From contig MPNW01000456.1 in NCBI GenBank assembly GCA_011800805.1, positions 65,922 to 111,919 on the forward strand: 45,998 nucleotides of DNA. Reading direction: 5' to 3'. The stretch's first letter is position 1. Each line of letters starts with the position of its first letter. Origin of the DNA: Hirudo medicinalis (taxonomy: Eukaryota; Annelida; Clitellata; Hirudinida; Hirudinidae). The notes beneath the pieces are model-generated. The model had not been told where the DNA came from and made no database searches. It saw only the letters and a list, made by a program, of their open reading frames with translations. Made by a program: the position numbers and the translations under genes. Shown piece after piece: positions 22,180-45,998 of the stretch.

Positions 22180-22929
22180 CATTCCCAGTTGTTGCCATAT
22201 TTGGTTGTTAGCTCCAACTCACCCAAGTACTGGGGAGCTGTCATTGGATTCACATGCTTATGGAATGCGTTCTAACATGTGCATGTATCAATCGCTTTCA
22301 CGTGCACTAAGTAAGCAAGTCATTTTGAGATGTTTATTTATAGGTATGGCTCCCAATAGGAGAAACATTGTAGGCATTGGAAAATTGACTAAATTGAAAA
22401 TTCATTAAATACAATTAGTATAAACTCTAGTTTGAGATAAATGGGAGGCATGCATAGGCCCGTGCAATGCTGTCGGAAACGTGATTGGCCGTATTGAGAA
22501 GCGCGAAGGTACCATGCAATGAACAACGAAATAAAGAAGCAATAAGTATGGTGATGTCACTTTTGAAAGTCAAAGGAAATACAGGACGACAAGATAGCTT
22601 CGGATGAGAAGGCATAGAACTGAAAGCAAACTAAACACCTACTAAAGGTAAAACCATCGAGCGATGTTTGTTAAGACTGACTTGAATATTATTCGTCGAC
22701 ACTGCTCTCGTGGATATTGCTACAGAATGAAATACAAAATACTTTTGAGTCGGATGGCTCCAAAAATTTGATTGGCACGTGCAGGTGCAAGCTAGAATGT
22801 GTGTAAGAAGTGAACTATTCATGATAGATATCGAACTGCAAACGATCCTAATGAACTGAAATAAAGGAGGGTTTTTTTTACTCAGATTGTGAACAAAATA
22901 TGAATGAATGAGTTGAAGTAATGCAGGTT
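22180..22929. other. Convergent 3' ends of PAAT and HEATR5B
   Basis: This holds the PAAT polyadenylation area and the HEATR5B 3' untranslated region. A minus-strand AATAAA lies near 22332-22340. No other gene was seen. Confidence 0.5.
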
Positions 22930-36782
<13,853 letters not shown>

Positions 36783-38917
36783 GTTCTAACTGACCCTTAA
36801 ATAAAAAAAAAATTATTGCAGACGATGTCCGGCTAGACAAATAAAATCATAATAAAAGTTTGATACAATATTTCTAATGTAATTATATGTTATTTCTTTG
36901 CTTACTGACCAATAAACAAGTTCTACAATAAATGCTAAAAGATCAAAGTATCAAAACCACTGATTACGGCCATAAAAAATAATGATGAACATACAGTGTT
37001 AAAAAACAGGAGTAAACAAAAGACTACGAATAGCTCTCAGCTGGTTGGCAAATTTGCCCAAAAAAAAAATTAAATCGTTGTTTCAAATTGATTTGTTATT
37101 TTTGATACTTAACATCCCTAGAATGTTTCATCAAAATAGGTTTGATGAAAAGTATTACCTGCGTTACCTGTTTTTGGCCGAGTCTTCATCACAACTCTTC
37201 AAACCCTACCCTATCCATGGAACTTTACCATAGAGTCTGAAAAAAAACTTAGATTTTGCACCCTCGTAAGAAATTACTTGGGGATTCTTTTGACGTATAA
37301 GGACGTAACCACAATTATTTTTCGGGTAGTTGATTTTAGAGGACCTTTTTTAAGGTTTTTAGAGATGATTTTTTTAATGTTATTCCGGTAATATTTGTTA
37401 AATATTGAGATATCAATGATTAAAACCAGTTAAAAATATATTTATCCATTAATTTTTGTATTTAACAATTTTTGGGTTCTAACCCCTAACCCGTCCCTGG
37501 GTGCACCACTGCATGTAACGCTACTTTCGTTCAGCCTCCAAGTTCTAAATCGTCATCAGTTTCTGACCTCCTCACCCTGCAGTGCTACATGTGTGTCAAA
37601 CCGAGAACTTATTGGCAATTTGCAAGGCATAGCAGCATGACCTCATAAAACGACCTCCCCCAGTCCACTGCTTTCATCTTTGAATTTGTATTATTTAGTT
37701 CATCCACGCCTCATTACAGCAAGTGATACGATAATTAGACCATATTTTATTATACACATGATGCTATCAAGTCTTCACCAATCCCAAACTGATGTCGTAA
37801 GTTATTTCACGAACGAAGCTACCACATAATTGGTTTATTTATTTGAGCACAATTTGTAAAAATAGATCGGAGGCGAAAATCTTCAATAATGACATTTCAA
37901 ATGAAGATAATAGAAGAGGCAACAAAAAAATAAAATGGAATCGAAATGAGTCACGACACCACACATAATCAAACCAACTAAATTTCAAACTATGGTGTCT
38001 AAACAAAGTTGAGGTCAGAAATGAAACAAGCCATCAAATGTTGCTAAAGTGGTTCTCCATAATTCGATCCCCATCATCAGAGAAGCTACAAAGAAAGTTT
38101 GCATCGTTGGGAACTAACCCCGAGAAGCATTACAGAAAGTAATTCACCATCCAGTCATGTTTGTAATTACTATAACATTCTAAAATTATGACATTAACTT
38201 GCATTAAGCAGAATAAGTATTCTAACCATCTCATAAGCATAAAGACCCACCTTTTCTGAAGATCTGAGCATTTTGAAACATGGTTCGACTACCTGAACTG
38301 GCACACAGCTTGTTAAATAATGTTCTGTAGAACAGACATTCATAAATAATCTGGAGAAAAGACAAGCCATCACCTGGCAGTTAAAAATCATAGCACAATC
38401 GACCCCAAACCTAACAAGTCCGTTAACAATTATTATAATGTTATTATTATATTAAGCTTAATTCAAAGTTAGAATCCAAAAACCACCTCAAAGGAAAAGT
38501 TAATCTTAAAATTAATTCAAGGCTATTTTCTTAACGATGAGAGTCGGCACTTCAGAGACCGAACCCCTTCTTTATCAGAGAAACTGAAAACATGGAAGCT
38601 CTAAGAAACATCCACAAGGTTCAAGCAGTTAAGCAAATGTAACTTCGAAACGTTCGAACACAGCGACGGGTACTAAAACTTATTGACGATCCTGATTTGG
38701 CACCGGGTCACGGGTGACCACTTTGTCGATCCGTCAAATGATAAATGCAATCGACAGGTTGTTTGTCCTCATCCCAAGGAATAAAAGTTTCACTTTCTTT
38801 ATATTCAGAAAGATTCGCCCTTGACACGAATTAGATAGTTAAAAAGAACGATAGTTAAGCTAAAATGAATTCGACGCTCCACGGTAAGCACGTCCATCAC
38901 ATCCACCAGGACCACAG
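36783..38917. other. Between HEATR5B start and NUDT9 stop; no whole gene recognised
   Basis: It should hold the HEATR5B promoter and NUDT9 3' untranslated region. One exon-like segment is reported separately at 38251-38350. Near 37490-37514 the sequence cgtccctgggtgcaccactg resembles the end of old DNA transposons (CAGTGG... on the minus strand), but no partner end or target duplication was found. Confidence 0.4.
38251..38350 (-). CDS. Exon-like open segment, gene unknown
   Basis: A 100-nt minus-strand block has a strong acceptor (tgtcttttctccag) and a GTGGGT donor, and one frame is open throughout (IIYECLFYRTLFNKLCASSG, then SRTMFQNAQIFRK). I found no neighbouring exons with matching phase, and no family comes to mind. 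It could be an exon of a gene otherwise missed, part of an alternative transcript, or chance. Confidence 0.25.
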
Positions 38918-40658
38918 CTACCAGTGTCCGCCTCTCTTTTCTACGACCCTCTCTATGAAGCTCTTGTGACTCGCGTACAACTCCATGCTTCCATCTATGT
39001 CCATCCAGGTGACACCAACAGCATCATCACCTGATGGGGTCCAAATAATGAGTAATTGGAAATATTATAATAAGCTACTTTAAATAATTTATGTTAAGTA
39101 AGTTGACTCAAATAACCCGAGTGGAACTTCATCGTGAAGATCGTTCCGTTCTCATCGTGGAAGTTGAAAGCGACAGTTTCCATCCATGCATTGTCCGTGT
39201 TGCGAGGGTCGTCCACGTAGCCCTTGTAAATCTGGGGTCGACCAATGGCAATGTTTTTACGACGAGCCCAAAGGCTCATGTGCGCAAATAATAATCACCA
39301 AACAACAATGTCAAATTAATTAAAAATCGTTACAGCTACTAAGACCTTATTTATTAAAATCGTAAAAAGTTAATATCAATTACGATAACATCAAACGCCA
39401 CCTTCATCGCCCTACAACCCACCTCGTCACCCTTCCTGAACGCCTCGTTCAGTCTGCCGAGGCTATTCTGCTTCTCGGAGTCTGACTTCTCGAGTAGGTT
39501 CATGGCTTCCTCTGCGAATTCTCTTCTCAGTGTTTCTGTTATCAACTCTCCAGGGTCGACCATGCCCTGTCAACAAATGAACAATTCGAATGCAGATGCA
39601 AAAGGAAATCTCGTACAAACAACAATTTGGAAATAAAATCACCGGTTTAAAATGTTCCTACAGCTTCCAGAGGAATTCAGTTCAAAATATTTGTGACCAT
39701 TATCAGGATCTCGATTAACCTCAAGTGTCACGCAGACATCATCATCATCATCATCAAAAATATCGACAATGTATTGCATCCATCCACCGCACCATCGATT
39801 CATCCTTACCCCTGGAATGGCCCATTCGTTGTTGTCTCTCCTCTGTATCGACACAAACTGAAGTATGGGCCTCCCGGAAGATTCATGGATCACCTTCTCG
39901 TTCTGCTCATTTCTCTTCCATCTGTCGATCATAACGTGATTTTCAATCGACGTCAGAGTCTTTGAATCTCAGACAACATTTTGTCAAAACAATGTTGCAC
40001 GTAACACTGTTTACATCGATACAAATAAAAAGATAATTTTGAACTGCAAGTTACTTTAAATGAAATTGACCTGGTAACAATAGGATCCCCAGCATGATTG
40101 GGTCCCCATTTGCCAAGGAGGCCCCTGCCAGTTAGCCCTGTGCGACCCATGGGATTCCTGTTAAAAATAACTTACTGGAAGTCAAACAAAAAATATATTT
40201 CAAATGAAAAATGTAGAATAAAATAAGAAATTAATAAATATTTTGGCACCCACTTTGGCAATCCATTGTCGAAGAATGAATAATTCCCCAAGAAACTTGA
40301 CCTGTCGACTTTGAGGACTGGATCAATGGCATTCCATGACACAGTTTTTGGATCACCCTCCTTTCTGAGAAATACATTGCAATGAATGTATTCATAAAAT
40401 AGATATTCACAAAAAAGTCACGATTACTCCAGGTCGATATCAGCCCATTCCTTCCCAATTATAGATTTGTCTGTGTGATTTGGTGGAGAGTATTCTGGAT
40501 ATGGCACTGACCATGGCACTTTGTCATCTGGAACATTTTGCCTCTCAACATTCGAACGAGGATAAACGCAATTTCGGCACTTCAAGTGAACCATGTTGCA
40601 GTTTTTGGAGCAATAACGATTGTAGTTCCTCCAAAATAGGCCTTTGGTCGAAGACGAA
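38918..40658 (-). CDS. NUDT9: NUDT9: ADP-ribose pyrophosphatase (conserved exons)
   Basis: Seven exons join in phase: 40428-40658, 40254-40364, 40071-40157, 39810-39921, 39423-39566, 39117-39231 and 38918-39030. The conserved part starts at [20 protein letters not shown], followed by [39 protein letters not shown], the Nudix box [39 protein letters not shown] and the end [20 protein letters not shown]. The box keeps REF-x-EE, the catalytic form (TRPM2's NUDT9-H domain has RIL instead), so the enzyme should hydrolyse ADP-ribose to AMP and ribose 5-phosphate. The first listed exon begins at a strong acceptor (tttttgtttcag) in phase 2 and has no ATG at its edge. Translation must therefore begin in upstream exons (see 41682-42484) or at an internal Met in this exon. 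Confidence 0.93.
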
Positions 40659-41681
40659 CTGAAACAAAAATTCCCCGGCTTAATGACGATTGTAAAATTT
40701 GGCTTCACGATAATAAACAATGTCTATCTTAAAGCTTTTCCTTACATTCTTCTAACCCACTCCATTCTATTGATCGTCTACTCCTAGTAATCTTTTCTGA
40801 TTCTAGAGAAGAATTAGCTCTTACGCTATTCTTAAGCAAATTCGAAACTATCGAGTTCTCCTACATAAAATACCGCTCCGGACCGGATGTTTTAAATGTT
40901 TAACATATAATTAAGATAATTACACCTACGATAGTTGGGATGACAACAAGAAAGTCGTGAAGATATATATTAAGCCAGTTGAATTCATTTGCTCATAATG
41001 TTTAACTAAATCTTCTTAGGCTGAAAGATTAAATGTCAAACTGAAAGTCCAAATCCATTTACTTTGCGTAAGAAATTTTTCCACTAAAATAAATTAATAG
41101 TCATACATCCAGTGAATTAGCATTCATTATAAATTAGTAACTTCCGCAGGTAACAATCTAAAAAAACTCAACATTTTAATATATTCTGTATCTCGTATCT
41201 TCAAAATTTGTCGATTTTTAGGTTCGTCTAAATTTCTTTTATATTGGAAATTTGTAATTGCATTAATTTGATAATTTCCTTAATAAAGCGGTTTTTTCAG
41301 TTCTCCACATTAAAAATATTTTGGTGACTCTTGGTCATTGCTTTTAATTTTTTTTAATTTTTAATTTTTTTAGTTTTTAATGCAATACATAAAATAAACC
41401 ATTTTAATTAGGCAAACATTTAAACTTGTAATAAATACTTCAAATTGTTTTTCCGATCAAATCTTTTCTAAACATAATAACGACAATGGCAAATTATTAC
41501 AAAGTCAAAGTTAAGGTTTATTCTAAAACTGTAGATTCAATGGTCTTGTATCATCTTGTAAGACTCGATGCAGGCACCTTTCACGCACAACATCTTAGCA
41601 TTTACAGCTCAACAGTAAACAAGGAAAAGTTTATTTTAACATTGTTCTAAATTGAGCCTTAGTTATCTTCTGGTACCATAC
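40659..41681. other. AT-rich gap between NUDT9 and the upstream exons
   Basis: If the upstream exons belong to NUDT9, this is a 1.0-kb intron. If not, it holds the end of the upstream gene and the NUDT9 promoter. A minus-strand AATAAA near 41520 could serve as a polyadenylation signal for a separate upstream gene. No tRNA or coding exon was recognised. Confidence 0.45.
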
Positions 41682-42484
41682 CTTGTGGCAATATTTTGAT
41701 TAAAATCGCAGTCTTTCTCAATAACCGTTGAATCGGCAAAACATTTATCAGGGCAATTTGTCAAAACCATCTCGGCAGACTGAATCGGTTGTTCTATCTG
41801 GATGCTTTCCAAACCGAAGTTAAACTCTCTGGCCATCATGCTAACGGAGCTGGAAAACCATCGGTTTACGGTCGTTTGCTTTGAAGATGGAAGAGGAGGT
41901 TTGACTTCGGATTTAAATATTTTGTCGGCACGTTTAGGAGTCACAAAACAACTCTCCGAGAAGAGTTTAGGCTTGCTTCCAATTTTGCACCTGGAATAAA
42001 TAAATGAATGAATAAATAATATCGGTAGCATCGGTATATCAAAATCAAAACGAATAATCTCAGAGTTATTTCGGAATGTTCTTTTATTGAAAGCACCACC
42101 GCCTGCTACGGCCGCTTAAAGATTTTTTGGCAATTTGCTACGGACAGCTCATTAAAATTCTGTCCGACTCTCGTTAGCCAATCGACCGCTGTTGTTTATG
42201 GGAGCAGTGGCACATAATTATCAGTCTGGAATATAAAGTCAGGAAAGAGTGACTCAATCAATCATTTCCCACCTGATGTCTGAGCGATAGTTCTTCCTCT
42301 TAAAAGTTCCTTCCCCAAAAAATATGGTGCTTGAGAATCTCTCAGGAACCAGAGCCTTTCCAAAAGCAAATCCTTCCTTCATCCTGACGCCGAAAGTCTC
42401 CTGAACAAGACTGGTTGTGGAAAGATCGGCAGTCGGACTAACGATGCCAAACGCAAGAGTTTCACCGAAGTTAACTGTTTTCAT
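41682..42484 (-). CDS. Two coding exons: candidate NUDT9 N-terminal extension or separate gene
   Basis: Exon 42273-42484 opens with ATG (MKTVNFGETLAFGIVSPTAD) and ends phase 2 at a GTGGGA donor. Exon 41682-41990 (after tttattccag) continues in frame (CKIGSKPKLFSESCFVTPKR) and ends phase 2 at GTATGG. The first NUDT9 exon at 40658 also needs phase 2, so all three can be read as one 477-residue protein, against 350 for human NUDT9. The joined 174 residues are polar, with no clear mitochondrial presequence or membrane segment, and are rich in Ser, Lys, Phe and Thr. I recognise no domain. The alternative is an unrelated gene ending in the gap below. Confidence 0.55.
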
Positions 42485-42711
42485 TTTGTGCCTGTCGGAG
42501 GGAAAATACCCACAAAATTGCGTTAACTTGAAATGAAATTATATTTAGACGCAAGTGATATTTCATTAGTTAAGTTTAGTCACATGAATTGAATTTGTTG
42601 TTTAATGTTTGTATTAGTGATCGTTGCGTAACAGGATGAGTGTTTATCAGTGGCAAAATACATTCTGATTAAGAAGTGATTTAGACGGCACAATTACTTT
42701 GGACTTAATAA

Positions 42712-42720
42712 TGGTGGTGG

Positions 42721-42752
<32 letters not shown>

Positions 42753-42784
42753 TTGACGACGACGACGACAACGATGATGATGAC
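42712..42784. repeat. GGT/GAT/GAC microsatellite
   Basis: Mixed ggtggt, gatgat and gacgac runs. Confidence 0.9.
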
Positions 42785-42931
42785 TTAATTGACGTCACAA
42801 ATTAATTTCACAATAATTGGAAAGTACGATTCTAAAAACCGGTATCAACCACCTCTTAGCATTCACGCGGTTCTCCCGCACTCCCTTGGATGTTACTGCC
42901 ACTAATACATAATTAACATATGCTAACACAA

Positions 42932-42955
42932 ATTAATTAGCATATGCTAATTAAT
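42932..42955. promoter_or_regulatory. 24-bp perfect palindrome with POU/octamer-like half sites
   Basis: The half site attaattagcat is followed at once by its exact reverse complement. Each half holds ATTAGCAT, one base from the octamer ATTTGCAT, and a TAATTA homeodomain core. A partial copy (aattaacatatgctaac) lies just upstream at 42911-42927. It is about 450 bp upstream of the ATG at 42484. A regulatory role is inferred only. Confidence 0.3.
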
Positions 42956-44071
42956 ACATCCATCATCTGAGTCACAAATCCATTAGAAATGTGACGTTGC
43001 AATGAATTGATGTTATTAGTGGTTGCTGCTGGTTGGTTATTTGAATTTTCAGATCGTAGTGGTAAAGTATTTTTTAAAATGAAAAACTTTAATGAACAAT
43101 TATTCATGCGAACATCAGCTCAAAATAGACCGGACATTAGCAGATTCACCGCAATTATTAGCAATTTCTTAGAAATAAATATGTAGAATGATAATTCAAC
43201 GAAAGTGATGATTCTGAACCTTCCAACTTCATTAAGCAGCACCATTAGGGGAAGGAATGTTAATTTTTACACTTTTTTTTTGTGCGAATAACACAAAATA
43301 CACGACATCTCACCAAAAAACAAAAAAAAAAGACTGCGATCTCAGAAACTCGTATTCGTTTGCATCAACAATAGCTAAGGCAACAACAAAATCAATAACC
43401 ATAACTTCAACAATTATTACATGACATGACCTATTCCATATTCCATATTCCTTCTCACATTCCATCTTTCCATCCTCATCCAACCTTTCTCCAGTCTCAC
43501 AGTCCTTGGATCAACAAAGATCAAAGCTTTCGGCTTTAAAACCTGTCTTGTGATGTTCCCCAAAAGAACGTGTTATAGAAGCCTTTTTGTTTATTTTTAG
43601 ACTAAGTTGTTTTGCACACATTGACACATTAAATAATTAACAAGCTTACTCATCAATCAATGTCCTTTACTTTCCAGGCTCGGGTTGAGCTTATTGGTCT
43701 CGTCCAATTAATTCGCTCGAATTTATCTTTGTTGTGGTGATTGCATCATTTAAGTTAAACAACAATGTAATTAGCATATCGTCAGCTACATTTAGCCGAT
43801 GAGAAGGCATTGAGCTGGTTGTAATGAAAGATGTGAGCGACGATAAGAAACATTTTTAAGCAATTCGATGAACACCTCAATCACTAAACTTCTCTCGAAC
43901 CAAGTGACAAATATAGGTCAATCATGGCTAAACATAGCGCACAGGTGGAAGGTTATAATTGGAGTGAGGTCATTAATTTATGTCTCCGGCCAAGGTCGTT
44001 CAAATCCTTCGCTATTTTCAACTCCACGATGGTGAACTTTGGTTCGCCTCAGAGGATGTTCAGATGGTACC

Positions 44072-44253
44072 TGGACAAGTGACAGGCCTTAGCCAACTCA
44101 AAGGGAGCAAATTTTGTCAGTTCTGCAGGGATTTCCAGTCATGATGTAGGGTATGGGTAGGATAGGGGTAGTTTAGGGATAGGTTATGGACAGGGGTGGA
44201 GTTAGGTACCAAAAGTCGCCACTTGTGAGTTGGCATTGCCTGTCACTTGACCA
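44072..44253. mobile_element. 182-bp inverted-repeat element (MITE-like)
   Basis: The left end tggacaagtgacaggc and right end gcctgtcacttgacca are inverted repeats with one mismatch over 16 bases up to gcc. They continue less perfectly inward (left ttagccaactca; right tgagttggcatt). The inside is G-rich (gtagggtatgggtaggatag). No open frame. A flanking target duplication could not be shown. Confidence 0.5.
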
Positions 44254-44478
44254 ACAATAGGTCAGATGTACTTCAAGTTCTCACAGTTCGAGAGACAAAA
44301 AGTTTGAAAAAAGACGAGTCTCGCGGACCAAAGTGCAAATGTTAATTGCAGTTGTTATTTCAAGTATTCTCAAAGCAATTAAACAATTCAAACAATCTAT
44401 GAAACCTTTGTTTACCGCGTGTCACTCTCAGAAAAATGTTTGGTCACACACTTTCCTACTACTGAGGAACAGGTTGGA

Positions 44479-44587
44479 CAAATAACAATATTCACATTAG
44501 TAATAAATAATAATAATGACAAATAATAATATTTACATTAATAATAAATAATAATTGTGACAAACAATAATAATATTTACATTATTC
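44479..44587. repeat. 41-bp tandem repeat, about 2.6 copies
   Basis: Units start at 44479, 44520 and 44561, each opening caaa(t/c)aa...atatt(c/t)acatta and followed by taataaataataat. Confidence 0.85.
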
Positions 44588-45354
44588 ACTTATTATTTAT
44601 TTAGTAAGTTAGCATAAATCACAACCAAATTAAAAAATAATTCTACAAGTTGGGAAACTTTCGGTTTAAGAAAAGTGTAGTTATTATTGTTTTTGGGGTT
44701 TTTTGTAATAACTAAAAAGTCAAAACATTTATCTGCATCATTATAAGAACATAAGCAACGAATATTTAACAAACTAGTACTAATTCAACTTTTAATTATT
44801 CAATTGATTATTAAATTAAAATCAAGTGCAACAAAAGAATTAAATCTCCCCTCCCACGAAAAAACTCTCCTGATTTGCATATTCAAGTTCAAAATATGCA
44901 TGGAATCAACTTATATCTTTTTTTTCGGCAAGTGCAAGTCCGATAAAGTCGAGTGTAAAACTCTTATTGACAACAGGGTAAGAGACGTGGTAAGAAGGAT
45001 TTCGGCCAATTTCATAGGTTGAAACTTTCCCCCAACTACAACGGCAACTGACCCTCAAAAGACTCAAAATTGAGATGCATGCCTCTAAGACTTAGGTGAA
45101 CTATGGCTGTTGTATCACCTACAATATTTACCTTACCTGTGCAAACCCTAGAGTTACACAGTTGGTAACGCGTTCCGTGATAGTGATTACAATTGATTAT
45201 AATTCAATCTCATCAGAGTTGGTTTAGAACGACCACATTTTGATGTGATTATCAATCACATTGGATGAATGGTAGATTGATTGAAAGTAAAGGAACGACA
45301 TAAATAGCATTAACGTGTTGAATGTGTTTTTAAAGCGAGGATGATGACGTAAGG

Positions 45355-45480
45355 CAGAGGTAATCAACTGGCGGCCCGCCAAGGGGTGTGAAATGGCCCG
45401 CTTCGTAAATATGGCCCATACGTTTTTTGGCGATAACTTTCGTACAGAAATTTTCGAGTGGGCCAAGATCGATGGAATCC
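45355..45480. mobile_element. Possible hAT-type transposon end
   Basis: cagaggtaatcaactggcgg followed by cccgcc resembles the starts of hAT-derived elements (CAGNGGT...GGCCCGC), and two further tggcccg/tggccca words follow within 60 bp. No opposite end or 8-bp duplication was found. Confidence 0.25.
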
Positions 45481-45998
45481 CATTGACATTCAAATTTCAA
45501 TGCTAAATTTTATTTAAAATTAATTAATTATGACCTTGCGCACGCTATAAACGACATCTTGATGACAAGGGAGACAAGACGGAATTCTTTAAAAAATGCT
45601 TTATTCAAAATTGATTGTTTGTAATAATATCTTGTTTGATAAAGACTACGGTGTTTAAAGATAATAGTCCTACTATTTAGACGATTAGACCTACTGACTT
45701 AAAAGACTAACTAAACAATCTAATCGGTTTATCTGTAAATTAATAAAATCTAATCTGCAAAAACATAAAAACATTTTTAATCCTTTACTTCAGCAGGTAA
45801 TCGAAGCGGTTACATGTGAGACATCACGTAATTAAATAAACCAAGTCAAAGAAAAAAAAACAAAACCGAAAAATAAAACGCACCCTGCGATCCAAAAGAC
45901 TAAACTTTCAAAACAATACGGCGATTGGATGTTATGCCTCCGATTCCAAGGTGAAGACTGACGAACTACTCGACTCGAGAATGGTTATCACTGACTCG

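Larger units (their letters stand above)
42485..45998. other. 3.5 kb without a recognised gene
   Basis: It contains a microsatellite, a 24-bp palindrome, a short inverted-repeat element, a 41-bp tandem repeat and a transposon-end-like patch, each listed separately. The open frames here are short and unlike known families. Confidence 0.5.

Noticed and set aside
44804..45022. 72-residue plus-strand open frame
   Set aside because: AT-rich, no homology, no splice or start context; likely chance.

Overview
The window is nuclear DNA from an animal, most likely an AT-rich bilaterian invertebrate. Genes are split by many GT-AG introns (72 bp to about 2 kb), microsatellites are frequent, and the proteins align along their length with vertebrate families remembered from general knowledge (HEATR5B, CLASRP, NUDT9, FAU, C10orf88/PAAT, FRRS1, FAM184). 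The slow divergence and many introns would suit an annelid or mollusc, but nothing seen here proves the phylum. No bacterial operon, CRISPR array, rRNA or convincing tRNA was found.

Layout. 1-3745: a damaged, partly duplicated block ending at a single N; it holds a broken copy of the 3' half of the FAM184-type gene, a small secreted cysteine-rich protein gene (minus) and the tail of an unidentified exon with a CCCH-like zinc ligand pattern (minus). 4176-5839: a short, six-exon FAM184-type coiled-coil gene (minus). It is head-to-head with an FRRS1-like DOMON/cytochrome b561 membrane reductase gene (6036-10410, plus). 11663-12346: FAU, the ubiquitin-like/ribosomal eS30 fusion (plus), with a TOP-like leader exon. 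13137-14179: a three-exon gene for a 74-residue single-pass membrane protein (minus), found only by joining exons. 14710-20197: CLASRP, an SR-rich splicing protein (minus), head-to-head with C10orf88/PAAT (20894-22016, plus). 22930-36782: HEATR5B, about 36 exons (minus), the largest gene. 38918-40658: NUDT9, ADP-ribose pyrophosphatase (minus), with two further coding exons upstream (41682-42484) whose phases fit as its 5' end. 42485-45998: no gene recognised; small repeats, a 24-bp palindrome and transposon-like ends.

The genes are ordinary housekeeping and membrane genes and do not form a pathway. Exon limits were set by hand from splice signals, phase and homology. Joined phases were checked for FAM184, FRRS1-like, FAU, the 74-residue protein, PAAT, NUDT9 and all but one junction of CLASRP. 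HEATR5B exon edges are mostly approximate. I see no convincing new multi-gene system. The best leads are the NUDT9 N-terminal extension, the 74-residue membrane protein, the secreted cysteine-rich protein, the duplicated FAM184 block and a few undescribed inverted-repeat elements.
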